Positions 1 to 6,700 of a stretch of DNA of 10,848 nucleotides are shown one piece after another. Both the position numbers and the translations under genes were made by a program. Source of the DNA: an uncultured Eubacteriales bacterium (lineage in GTDB: Bacteria > Bacillota > Clostridia > Christensenellales > UBA1242); assembly GCA_902796285.1 (NCBI GenBank), contig CADBOH010000004.1, positions 1-10,848 of the forward strand, read 5' to 3'. Under the pieces are notes generated by a model. The model had not been told where the DNA came from and did no database searches. It was given only the letters and a program-made list of their open reading frames with translations. Numbering within the stretch: position 1 is the first letter of the stretch; each line of letters starts with the position of its first letter.

Positions 1-1
1 C

Positions 2-100
2 GAAAGATTTTGCACAATCGATGCAAGCAAATCCCCTGAGGAAGTTTTTAACAATATAAAAAATGAACTAACAAAAAGATATCCAAAGCAATTTAAATAA
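2..100 (+). CDS. C-terminal tail of probable thymidylate kinase (partial)
   Basis: An open frame enters from the left edge and stops at TAA 98-100, leaving 32 residues. The visible tail contains F-C-T-I-D-A-S followed by S-P-E-E-V-F-N-N-I. This looks like the end of a dTMP kinase, where an I-D-A-S segment is followed by an amphipathic helix of the type xxEEVxxxI. dTMP kinase makes dTDP from dTMP in the cytoplasm. The P-loop, the DR[YF] motif and the lid all lie outside the window, so the family assignment rests on a short tail. Another small nucleoside or nucleotide kinase of the same fold is possible. The gene ends at once at a hairpin terminator and is convergent with the next gene. Confidence 0.55.
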   Translation, partial: ERFCTIDASKSPEEVFNNIKNELTKRYPKQFK

Positions 101-131
101 AAAAGGTGATTAATTAAAATCACCTTTTTTT
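101..131. terminator. Bidirectional intrinsic terminator between convergent genes
   Basis: The arm at 101-110 (AAAAGGTGAT) pairs with 119-128 across an eight-base AT loop. T-runs follow the hairpin on both strands, because each arm ends in an A- or T-run. It lies directly after the stop at 98-100 and just past the stop of the minus-strand gene at 137, so one hairpin can serve both genes. Confidence 0.85.
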
Positions 132-136
132 AATCA

Positions 137-697
137 TTATTTTGAAGCCTTAAGGTTAAGATTTGCCTTCTTTTGCATTTTTCCGTCTTTTTTGTGAACA
201 ACAAACTTAACATCTTGATTTTCACTGAGTTCTTGAACACGTGCAAGTGCCTCTTCTTTTGTTTTTCTGCTATCTATTACTCTTGCAGCACCATCTTTCT
301 TGATTTTCCAAAGTCCATCTTCTTTGTCATAAACAACTCTATAAACGGCTTTTCTTGCTGGAGCTTCAGCGGCCTTCTTTGCTGGAGCTTCAGCGGCTTT
401 CTTTGCTGCTGGCTCTTTTTTAGTTTCGGCCTTCTTTGGCTCTGCCTTTTTTACTTCCGCCTTCTTTGGCTCTGCCTTTTTTGTTTCAGTTTTTTTAGTT
501 TCTTTAACAGCAGCCTTTTTTTCTACCTTCTTTTCTTCTTTAACTTTCACTTCTGTTTTCTCCTTTTCCGCTTTTTTTGTCTCTTTAACAGGCTCAGTCT
601 TCTTTGGTTGTTCCTTTACAACAGGCTCCTGAACTTTTACCTCTTGTTCTTCAACCTTTTTAGCTTTTTTCTCTTTATTTTTTCTTCTAAAACACAT
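137..697 (-). CDS. Lys/Ala/Glu-rich protein with C-terminal DUF2188-like domain
   Basis: The product has 186 residues. Residues about 1-117 are low-complexity and dominated by Lys, Glu, Ala, Pro and Val. They include blocks such as KKAEPKKAEVKKAEPKKAET and two copies of KKAAEAPA, a composition reminiscent of histone H1 tails or the bacterial Hc1/AlgP type. Residues about 118-177 form a compact domain with a Y-R-V-V start, a central G-L-W-K-I-K-K-D-G-A and a late V-V-H-K-K-D-G-K. This is the pattern of DUF2188, in which a W-x-V/I-K stretch is followed by T-x-x-E-A and V/I-H-x-x-D-G. There is no signal peptide or membrane helix, so it is probably cytoplasmic. The start ATG at 695-697 has a good ribosome site (AAGGAGA, 705-711) and a near-consensus promoter upstream, so the gene is its own unit. 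Nucleic-acid binding is inferred from the basic tail only; the role of DUF2188 is not established. Confidence 0.85.
   Translation of the reverse strand: MCFRRKNKEKKAKKVEEQEVKVQEPVVKEQPKKTEPVKETKKAEKEKTEVKVKEEKKVEKKAAVKETKKTETKKAEPKKAEVKKAEPKKAETKKEPAAKKAAEAPAKKAAEAPARKAVYRVVYDKEDGLWKIKKDGAARVIDSRKTKEEALARVQELSENQDVKFVVHKKDGKMQKKANLNLKASK
357..404. repeat. 24-bp tandem repeat, two copies, inside the Lys/Ala-rich gene
   Basis: Two adjacent 24-base units, 357-380 and 381-404, differ at one position (C/T in GGCCTTC versus GGCTTTC). On the minus strand each encodes the octapeptide KKAAEAPA. The near identity at DNA level, including synonymous sites, points to recent duplication by slippage or unequal exchange. 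Confidence 0.85.
430..489. repeat. 30-bp tandem repeat, two copies, inside the Lys/Glu-rich gene
   Basis: Two adjacent 30-base units, 430-459 and 460-489, share their first 22 or so bases (CTTCTTTGGCTCTGCC followed by a T-run) and diverge only at the end. On the minus strand they encode ten-residue blocks of the type KKAEx-KKAEP. This is a second, different repeat unit within the same basic tail. Confidence 0.8.
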
Positions 698-704
698 ATC
701 AATA

Positions 705-747
705 TCTCCTTCGTAATAAGTATAGCATTATGGTTTTAAATTATCAA
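705..747 (-). promoter_or_regulatory. Sigma-A-type promoter and ribosome site for the DUF2188 gene
   Basis: On the minus strand, TTGATA (742-747) and TATACT (719-724) are separated by exactly 17 bases (725-741). The ribosome site AAGGAGA (705-711) lies seven bases before the ATG. The promoter comes after the alr terminator, so this gene is transcribed independently of the upstream minus-strand cluster. Confidence 0.8.
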
Positions 748-776
748 TATTTTTTGACATTTTTTTACAAATTTTT

Positions 777-805
777 ATAAAAAAGTTGAGCATATTACTC
801 AACTT
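777..805 (-). terminator. Intrinsic terminator of the alr cluster, overlapping the alr stop
   Basis: On the minus strand AAGTTGAG (798-805) pairs with CTCAACTT (783-790) around a seven-base loop, followed by a short T-run. The alr stop codon (795-797) lies in the loop, so the last alr codons form the upstream arm. Confidence 0.8.
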
Positions 806-1826
806 CTCTTTTCCCCCTAAATTTGCTAAAATTTGTTAACACTTCATACTCCGTTGTTCCTATAATCCCACACCACTCGCTTGCATTTTTAAAGACGGTT
901 ACATCATCGCCTATTTCACATTTAATATTTGTTACATCAACCATAAATGCATCCATACAGATATTCCCAACATTTGATGCTGTTTTGCCATTTATTTGCA
1001 CATCGATATGATTTGAAAGTTTTCGGCTTATTCCATCTCCGTATCCAAGTGGCACAGTTGCTACTGTCATATTTTTGTTTGCAGTAAATGAACAAAGATA
1101 GCCAACATGCTCCCCCTTTTCTACATGAACTATGTCAACAATTTTACTTTTTATAGTTAAAACGGGCTTCACAAAATCGAAACCATAGCCATATATTCCT
1201 AGGCCCACTCTATACATATCCGCTTCAATACCATGCACAATAGAGTTCCCACCGCCAACGTGTGATATAGTTTTCCAATTTTGTGGCAAAAATGCCAAAT
1301 ACTCTTTAAATAATTTTTCTTGTTTTTGTGTGTAATTATTGTCTGTTGTCAACGAAGAAAAGTGAGTATAAACGCCTTCCGCTTCAATTTGATTTTTTTG
1401 AAGAAGCTTTATAATCTTTACAAATTCGTTTATATTTTTAACTCCATATCTATTCATGCCAGTATTGATGCAAATGTGGATTTTAGGAATTAATTTATTG
1501 TTTTTTGCTAATTTTATCAATTTTTTTACCATTTTTAGCGAAAAAACTGCAAAAGATATGTTTTTTTGCATGCATTTGAAATAGTCATCACAAGCACCAA
1601 AAACTATCACTGGGTTTTGACAAACTTCTCGAACAGCTTCACCTTCTTCCTCGTTGGATACACCAAAAAATGATACCGTATCTTTTAGCGCTTCGCACAC
1701 CTTTTGCAAGCCATGTCCATATGCATTTGCCTTTACCATCACGCAAATATCTTTTTCAGACTTTTGCATAAAACTTTTGGCGTTTGATATGAGATTTTCT
1801 TTACTGAGCACAATTTTTGAAAACAT
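795..1826 (-). CDS. alr: Alanine racemase
   Basis: This is a cytoplasmic PLP enzyme that interconverts L- and D-alanine, supplying D-Ala for peptidoglycan. The 343 residues are slightly short of the usual 360-390 but complete. The PLP-binding lysine is K32 in V-K-A-N-A-Y-G-H-G. The second catalytic base is Y262 in P-L-G-Y-G-D-G, equivalent to Tyr265 of the Geobacillus enzyme. R-V-G-L-G-I-Y-G and I-C-M-D-x-x-M-V-D-V-T, both typical of the family, are present, and the C-terminal Y-E-V-L segment is intact. The substrate-loop motif usually written H-x-A-N-S reads H-V-G-G-G-N-S here. The ATG at 1824-1826 puts K32 where the family expects it, but no convincing Shine-Dalgarno sequence precedes it. 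With the upstream small gene ending only 32 bases away, translation may depend on coupling. It is the last gene of the minus-strand cluster. Confidence 0.95.
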   Translation of the reverse strand: MFSKIVLSKENLISNAKSFMQKSEKDICVMVKANAYGHGLQKVCEALKDTVSFFGVSNEEEGEAVREVCQNPVIVFGACDDYFKCMQKNISFAVFSLKMVKKLIKLAKNNKLIPKIHICINTGMNRYGVKNINEFVKIIKLLQKNQIEAEGVYTHFSSLTTDNNYTQKQEKLFKEYLAFLPQNWKTISHVGGGNSIVHGIEADMYRVGLGIYGYGFDFVKPVLTIKSKIVDIVHVEKGEHVGYLCSFTANKNMTVATVPLGYGDGISRKLSNHIDVQINGKTASNVGNICMDAFMVDVTNIKCEIGDDVTVFKNASEWCGIIGTTEYEVLTNFSKFRGKREVE

Positions 1827-1858
1827 ACTAAAATGATATTCGAAAGTTAAAAAAAATG

Positions 1859-2074
1859 TTACTTATCTATTACATTTATTCTATCGCTAAGTGACATAAG
1901 TATATCTACATATTCTGCCCAACGATATTCTCTTATTGGCATGGGTTTTTCATCCTTAAAATACAAGACAAGGGCTGGTCTAATGCCATTGTAATCATCA
2001 ACAAACTTATATCCAATTAACTTTTTTTCATATATTAAGCGTTTGGCTTTTGCATGATAGTTAAAATAAGGCAT
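1859..2074 (-). CDS. Conserved-looking small protein, unknown function
   Basis: The protein has 71 residues. It opens with M-P-Y-F-N-Y-H-A-K-A-K-R-L-I and has a central G-I-R-P-A-L-V-L-Y-F and then M-P-I-R-E-Y-R-W-A-E-Y. There is no membrane segment, signal peptide or cysteine. The mix of aromatic and charged residues suggests a small folded cytoplasmic domain rather than noise. From memory it resembles a family of roughly 70-residue hypothetical proteins in clostridia that start M-P-Y-F-N and carry P-x-P-I-R-x-x-R-W, but no function is established. The start is supported by GGAGA at 2079-2083, four bases before the ATG. It sits 39 bases after the ZIP gene and 32 bases before alr on the same strand, so it is probably cotranscribed with both. 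Confidence 0.75.
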   Translation of the reverse strand: MPYFNYHAKAKRLIYEKKLIGYKFVDDYNGIRPALVLYFKDEKPMPIREYRWAEYVDILMSLSDRINVIDK

Positions 2075-2113
2075 AATTTCTCCATAACTTTATGTTAAAC
2101 AATTTATTAAGTT

Positions 2114-2896
2114 TTATCCAAGTGCAACATCCAAAATCATCATAAGCACAAACCCTAAAACAAATCCCCATGTGCCAATTTTCGATGGGTATGCCTTTTT
2201 TGCATCCGGCAAAAGTTCTTCTGCAACTACAAAGAGCATCGCCCCTGCTGAAAAAGACAAAAACCATGGCATAAGGCTTGAAAGACTTGTTGACAGCCAA
2301 ATACCAACAAGCCCCATTATGGGCTCTACGACCCCGCTTGCACTACCATACAAAAAGGCCTTCCATTTGCTACCCAGCTTATCTTTCATTGGCAAACTAA
2401 TAGCAGCACCTTCTGGAAAATTTTGAATTCCAATACCGATAGCAAGCCAAAGCGCTGAATAAAACACTGAACTTTGACCAGAAATAAATGCACTGCCAAA
2501 AGCAAGCCCTACCGCAAGCCCCTCGGGGATATTATGTATTGTTACAGCCAAAAAAAGTGTTGTTGACTTACTTAGGCGCTTTGGCCTATCTTTTCTTTTT
2601 TTGTATAAAAAATATGGAACGGCTTTATCCATTACAACTAAAAAAAGACAACCTAGTATTATCCCTGCTGTAACGGGCAAAGCTCTTATTTTACCCATAT
2701 CACTAGCCCCTTCTAATGCTGGAATAATTAGTGACCAGATTGATGCCGCAACCATAAGTCCAGCAGCAAAACCAAGAAAAAGACTGTTTGTTTTGTTGCT
2801 TATTGTCTTTTTAAACAAAAAAACAATGGCACTACCAAGAGTAGTCATCAAAAAAATAAAGCTAAGACCCAAGACAGTTATTAAAGTGTTACTCAA
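2114..2896 (-). CDS. ZIP family (GufA/ZIP11-like) divalent metal transporter
   Basis: This integral membrane protein probably imports Zn(2+) or a related divalent metal. With the start chosen here it has 260 residues and about eight hydrophobic segments. The metal site of transmembrane segment 4 is H121-N-I-P-E125-G. In segment 5 the matching site reads Q-N159-F-P-E162-G with Gln in place of His, followed by A-A-I-S-L-P, which is characteristic of the GufA/ZIP11 branch. A charged loop (K-K-R-K-D-R-P-K-R) precedes segment 4, and the E-E-L-L-P motif lies in a later helix. The start is the TTG at 2894-2896, because GGAGA (2902-2906) lies five bases upstream. A TTG four codons earlier (2906-2908) would overlap that site, and the first in-frame ATG would cut into segment 1. 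The gene lies between rnhB and the 71-residue gene in the minus-strand cluster. Confidence 0.9.
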   Translation of the reverse strand: MSNTLITVLGLSFIFLMTTLGSAIVFLFKKTISNKTNSLFLGFAAGLMVAASIWSLIIPALEGASDMGKIRALPVTAGIILGCLFLVVMDKAVPYFLYKKRKDRPKRLSKSTTLFLAVTIHNIPEGLAVGLAFGSAFISGQSSVFYSALWLAIGIGIQNFPEGAAISLPMKDKLGSKWKAFLYGSASGVVEPIMGLVGIWLSTSLSSLMPWFLSFSAGAMLFVVAEELLPDAKKAYPSKIGTWGFVLGFVLMMILDVALG

Positions 2897-2901
2897 TGTT
2901 T

Positions 2902-2906
2902 TCTCC
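2902..2906 (-). promoter_or_regulatory. Ribosome binding site that fixes the TTG start of the ZIP gene
   Basis: GGAGA on the minus strand is followed by five bases (AAACA) and TTG at 2894-2896. No ATG is available nearby in frame. This is the only well-spaced site, and it argues against the TTG at 2906-2908, which shares its last base with the site. Confidence 0.6.
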
Positions 2907-2972
2907 AAAGCATAAAGAGTAAAATACCCTCTAATAACAATATAAAGGTGTTAGCTATTTTTTGTGACAAAT

Positions 2973-3566
2973 TTATTTGTTTGAAATAAAATTTTTGATA
3001 AATGTATCTCTATGAATTTCACATTTTCCGTATTTTTTAAGAGCTTCTATATGTTCCTTTGTGCCATACCCCTTGTGCTTGGCAAAGTTGTAAAGAGGAT
3101 ATATTTTATCAAGCTCTTTCATCTTTCTATCTCTATAAACCTTTGCAAGTATAGATGCTGCTGCAATATTATAGCTCAGTGCATCACCTTTGATTATGTT
3201 ATCCTGAGGGATATCAGTTTCAATTTTTACGGCATCAATCAAAACAATGTCAGGAGCAACATTTAAGGCATTTAGGGCATTTTTCATGCCGAGTTTTGTC
3301 GCATTTAAGATATTAATTGCATCAATGGTTTTTTCATCAACCTCAACAATTGAGTATGAAAGTGCGGTATTGATGATTTTTTCGTAAAGTTCTTCCCTTT
3401 TCTTTTCGCTCAATTTTTTGCTGTCATTTATTCCTTCGATGATGTGTTTTTCATCAAGTGGCATTATTACACATCCGCAAACAACAGGCCCAGCAAGTGG
3501 TCCTCTGCCCGCCTCATCAATCCCAGCGATAAGTTTTCCATCATATTTTCTCTCGTAATCCAACAT
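2973..3566 (-). CDS. rnhB: Ribonuclease HII
   Basis: This cytoplasmic endonuclease cuts the RNA strand of RNA/DNA hybrids and incises at single ribonucleotides in DNA. The 197 residues are a normal length and the product is complete. The signature A-G-I-D-E-A-G-R-G-P-L-A-G-P gives catalytic D17 and E18. N-D-S-K-K-L-S follows at about 47-53. The third acidic residue is D111 in V-L-I-D-A, and the fourth is probably D128 in K-G-D-A-L-S. A-A-A-S-I-L-A-K-V-Y-R-D (135-146) is the conserved C-terminal motif. The ATG at 3564-3566 has the ribosome site GAGGTG (3571-3576) at four bases, and the promoter lies just upstream. It is the first gene of the minus-strand cluster with the ZIP gene and alr, and is divergent from the large transglutaminase gene. 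Confidence 0.96.
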   Translation of the reverse strand: MLDYERKYDGKLIAGIDEAGRGPLAGPVVCGCVIMPLDEKHIIEGINDSKKLSEKKREELYEKIINTALSYSIVEVDEKTIDAINILNATKLGMKNALNALNVAPDIVLIDAVKIETDIPQDNIIKGDALSYNIAAASILAKVYRDRKMKELDKIYPLYNFAKHKGYGTKEHIEALKKYGKCEIHRDTFIKNFISNK

Positions 3567-3586
3567 TGTTCACCTCGTATAAGTAG

Positions 3587-3614
3587 ATTATAACACACAA
3601 GGCGCATCACACAA
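3587..3614 (-). promoter_or_regulatory. Promoter of rnhB and probably of the minus-strand cluster
   Basis: On the minus strand a perfect TATAAT (3587-3592) lies about 20 bases before the start codon. TTGTGT (3609-3614) stands 16 bases upstream as a moderate -35 element. I saw no terminator between rnhB, the ZIP gene, the small gene and alr, so this promoter may serve all four. A separate weak promoter before the ZIP gene cannot be excluded. Confidence 0.65.
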
Positions 3615-3653
3615 AACGAGAATTCAAATTTTGGAAATTTGTTAAAATAAATA

Positions 3654-3697
3654 TTGTAAATATTTTTAATCTATGTTATAATAAAATCACTAAGGAG
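3654..3697 (+). promoter_or_regulatory. Strong sigma-A-type promoter and ribosome site for the transglutaminase gene
   Basis: TTGTAA (3654-3659), a 17-base AT-rich spacer and a perfect TATAAT (3677-3682) precede AAGGAG (3692-3697), which stands six bases before the ATG. Together with the rnhB promoter this makes a divergent promoter region at 3567-3703 with about 39 bases between the two -35 boxes. Confidence 0.85.
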
Positions 3698-3703
3698 AAA
3701 GGT

Positions 3704-6700
3704 ATGGCAGAAAATATAGGCAAGAAGAAAAAACCCATTTGGGCAAGAATTTTAATTTGGTTGTTTAGCACAATATTATCGCTCGTTTTATTATTGGCGG
3801 CATTTTGTGGCTACTTGTATTTTAGGCACCAAATCAATGTTATTGATGTGATAAAACAAGTAAAAATATTAAATCAAGATGTTAATGTTGATGCACTAGC
3901 AAAGAATCAATATACTGATGAGGATTTAACGAGTGCAAAAGATAAAATTGACAACATCTCTACCGCTGAAAACGCTGTAAAACTTTCTGACAGAGAACTT
4001 GCGGCTTACGTTAACGACACAGTTAAAAATCAAGAAGGCGGATTGCCAATGACTTTTGGATCTTCAACAATCAACCTTATTGACTATGGCTTTGCGATTG
4101 TTCAAATGGAATTTAGTAACATCCCTGAGGATAATACTAGCGATAAATTAACTGATTTTAATATCGTTTTAAAAATCGAACTTAAAAAGTTTAAACAAGA
4201 AAAAATGGGCAAGTTTCCATTAAAGTGGATTGCAAACATGGTGCCAAACTCACTCTACTTCTCATGCAATCTCGAGATCACAAAAACTGCCGATGGATAT
4301 GAAACAACAAATAAATATATGACTATCAACAACCTTTCTGCATCACAAACTACAAGTATATTTAAAACATTTGATACATTTACTAAAATAGGAACAGCTG
4401 AAAAATTCAACAAGTCTCTTGGAGATGGATTTATAAAAGTTTTGATTGGTGAAGATGGACTTTATGATCAACTTAAAGTGCAAGGGGCTGCTACTGGATA
4501 TTCTTTTGCTAAAGAAGGGACTACTAATAATTTAGTTATTTACACTGCCGATGTCGATGAAAAGCATTCAATCACCTACCATGATGGCACAGGCACAACA
4601 ATTGAATTCTATGATATCACAGACAACACATTTGCTCCAAAAACGCCTGAAAGAGCCGGATATTCATTCATTGGATGGTATGACGGCCCTGGCGAAGATG
4701 CAAACAAGGTTGAAACAATAGATGCAACTAAACTTGAGGACATTGAACTATATGCAAGATGGGATATCATAAACTATAAAATTTCATACAACCTTGATAA
4801 TGGCACTGTTGATGGAGAAAATCCAACAACATACAAAATAAACAGTGAAGAAATAACACTTGCTAATCCAACTAAAGACAACTACAACTTTGTTGGTTGG
4901 ACATGGGAAGGTCAAAGCACTCCAACAATGCTCGCAACAATCCCAGCCGGAAGCACGGGAAACAGAAATTTTGTTGCTCACTTTGATGCACATACCTATA
5001 CAATAACATATAAGGATCAAGACAATCTAGAATTTAGCGGTTCTTTTGTTGGCTCATGCCCTACAATTCACAAGTATAACGAAGAAACAATCCTTCCAAC
5101 AGCAACAAAGGAAGGCTATACATTTAACGGATGGTTTGATAGCGCAGATTGCACAGGCGACGCTATAACAAAAATTGAGGCAAACGTTGCTATTGCTAAA
5201 ACATTTTATGCAAAATGGACTATAAACTCATATACTTTAACACTTAAAGATGGTGCAACAACAATATTTACAGTAACACAAAACTATGGCACTACAATAA
5301 ATTATGATGAACTTGAAACAACAAAAACAGGCTATACATTTATTGGATGGTCTGCCGGCTTACCTGGAATAATGCCTGCTGAAAACAAAACAATTTATGC
5401 AAACTATCAAGCAAATGCCTATACACTAACTTTTGATGCAAATGGTGGCGTTTGTGGACTTGAAAACACTGAGATTACATATAATCATGTCTATGGGACC
5501 CTTCCTACCCCAACAAAAACTGGATACACTTTTGCTGGATGGTATGCAGAAGATACATTTGAAACAACCGTAAGTGAAAATACTGTTTGTAGAACAACAA
5601 CAGATATTACAATCTATGCAAAATATGAAATCATTTACTACACAATAACATATTCTCTTAATAATGGAACTGTTGCCGGTGTAAACCCAACTTCCTATAC
5701 GGTTGAAGATGAAACATTTACACTTATCAATCCTACAAAAGATGGCAATGAATTTTTGGGCTGGGAAGGCACAGGCCTAAGCGATGTAACTTTAACTGTA
5801 ACAATTACAAAGGGCTCAACAGGAAACAGAGAATATAATGCAGTTTATGATGGTGACGAAAAAACTTTAACTGTTATAGTTGATAACAAAACAGTCAAAC
5901 TTGCAAACTTTGAATATGGCCAAAAAATCAACACAACAAACCTGATTAATCCAGAAGAAATTGGTATGACAGGTTATAGTGTTGAAAAATGGTATGCAGA
6001 CCCTGAAATGACGGAAGAATTTGATTCAACCCAAAGTTATTATGATAATGTTACAATCTATGGTAGTTGGGATTATCTAGTAGACAAAATCACTTTCTAC
6101 CCTTATATAAGCGAATTTAACATTTTAAATGCAGGTGATGTGCTCACCATTGACACGCAAGACAAATTAATTGCATTCTTTGATTATGTTAGATTTTTTA
6201 ATGTTACTAAACAAATTAAACTAAACATCACTTATGCAAACACTTCTTCATCAAGTGTAAATAATGCAATACAAGCTGCACACGCCCAACTTATGGCGAT
6301 TTCAGAATTTCAAACCTTGTCAAAGGTTACATCATCATTATCTCAACAAGGCAGCAAACATTACGGATATTATTATGTTTCAACTGACAATGTTGGCAAG
6401 CAGGCTGTAAAGATAATGGACCCAACAAAAACATATACTTACACGCAAAAAGATTATGCATTAAAAACAACTTACGCTGCCACTGAGCGTCATTTTAAAA
6501 CAGAAAATGTTTCAAAAACTATCACTGTTGAAACAACAGAACAGCTTGTATGGGCACTTGAAAATGGATATAAAGCTGACTGCATTGCAGATTCAAAAGC
6601 TGAAGCTTTGTATCAAAAAGTCAAAGTTGTTTTGTCCCAAATCTGCAAAGATAGCATGACAGACATTGAAAAACTTAGAGCAATGTATGAGTGGCTTATA

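Noticed and set aside
357..489. Short repeats considered as a CRISPR-like array
   Set aside because: The units are directly tandem without unique spacers, are in frame with a coding sequence, and encode KKAAEAPA and KKAEx-type peptides.
173..739. Plus-strand open frame of 188 codons over the Lys-rich gene
   Set aside because: It is the mirror of a Lys/Ala/Glu-rich gene, giving a Phe/Leu/Cys-rich product with no domain and no ribosome site. The minus-strand gene has a promoter, a ribosome site and a recognisable domain.
2061..2300. Minus-strand open frame overlapping the 3' part of the ZIP gene and the start of the small gene
   Set aside because: It overlaps two supported genes in another frame, its product resembles no family, and it has no ribosome site.
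2909..2972. Separate promoter for the ZIP gene
   Set aside because: A TTGTCA and several AT-rich -10-like hexamers occur on the minus strand, but none has both a good match and 16-18 base spacing, so it was not listed as a feature.
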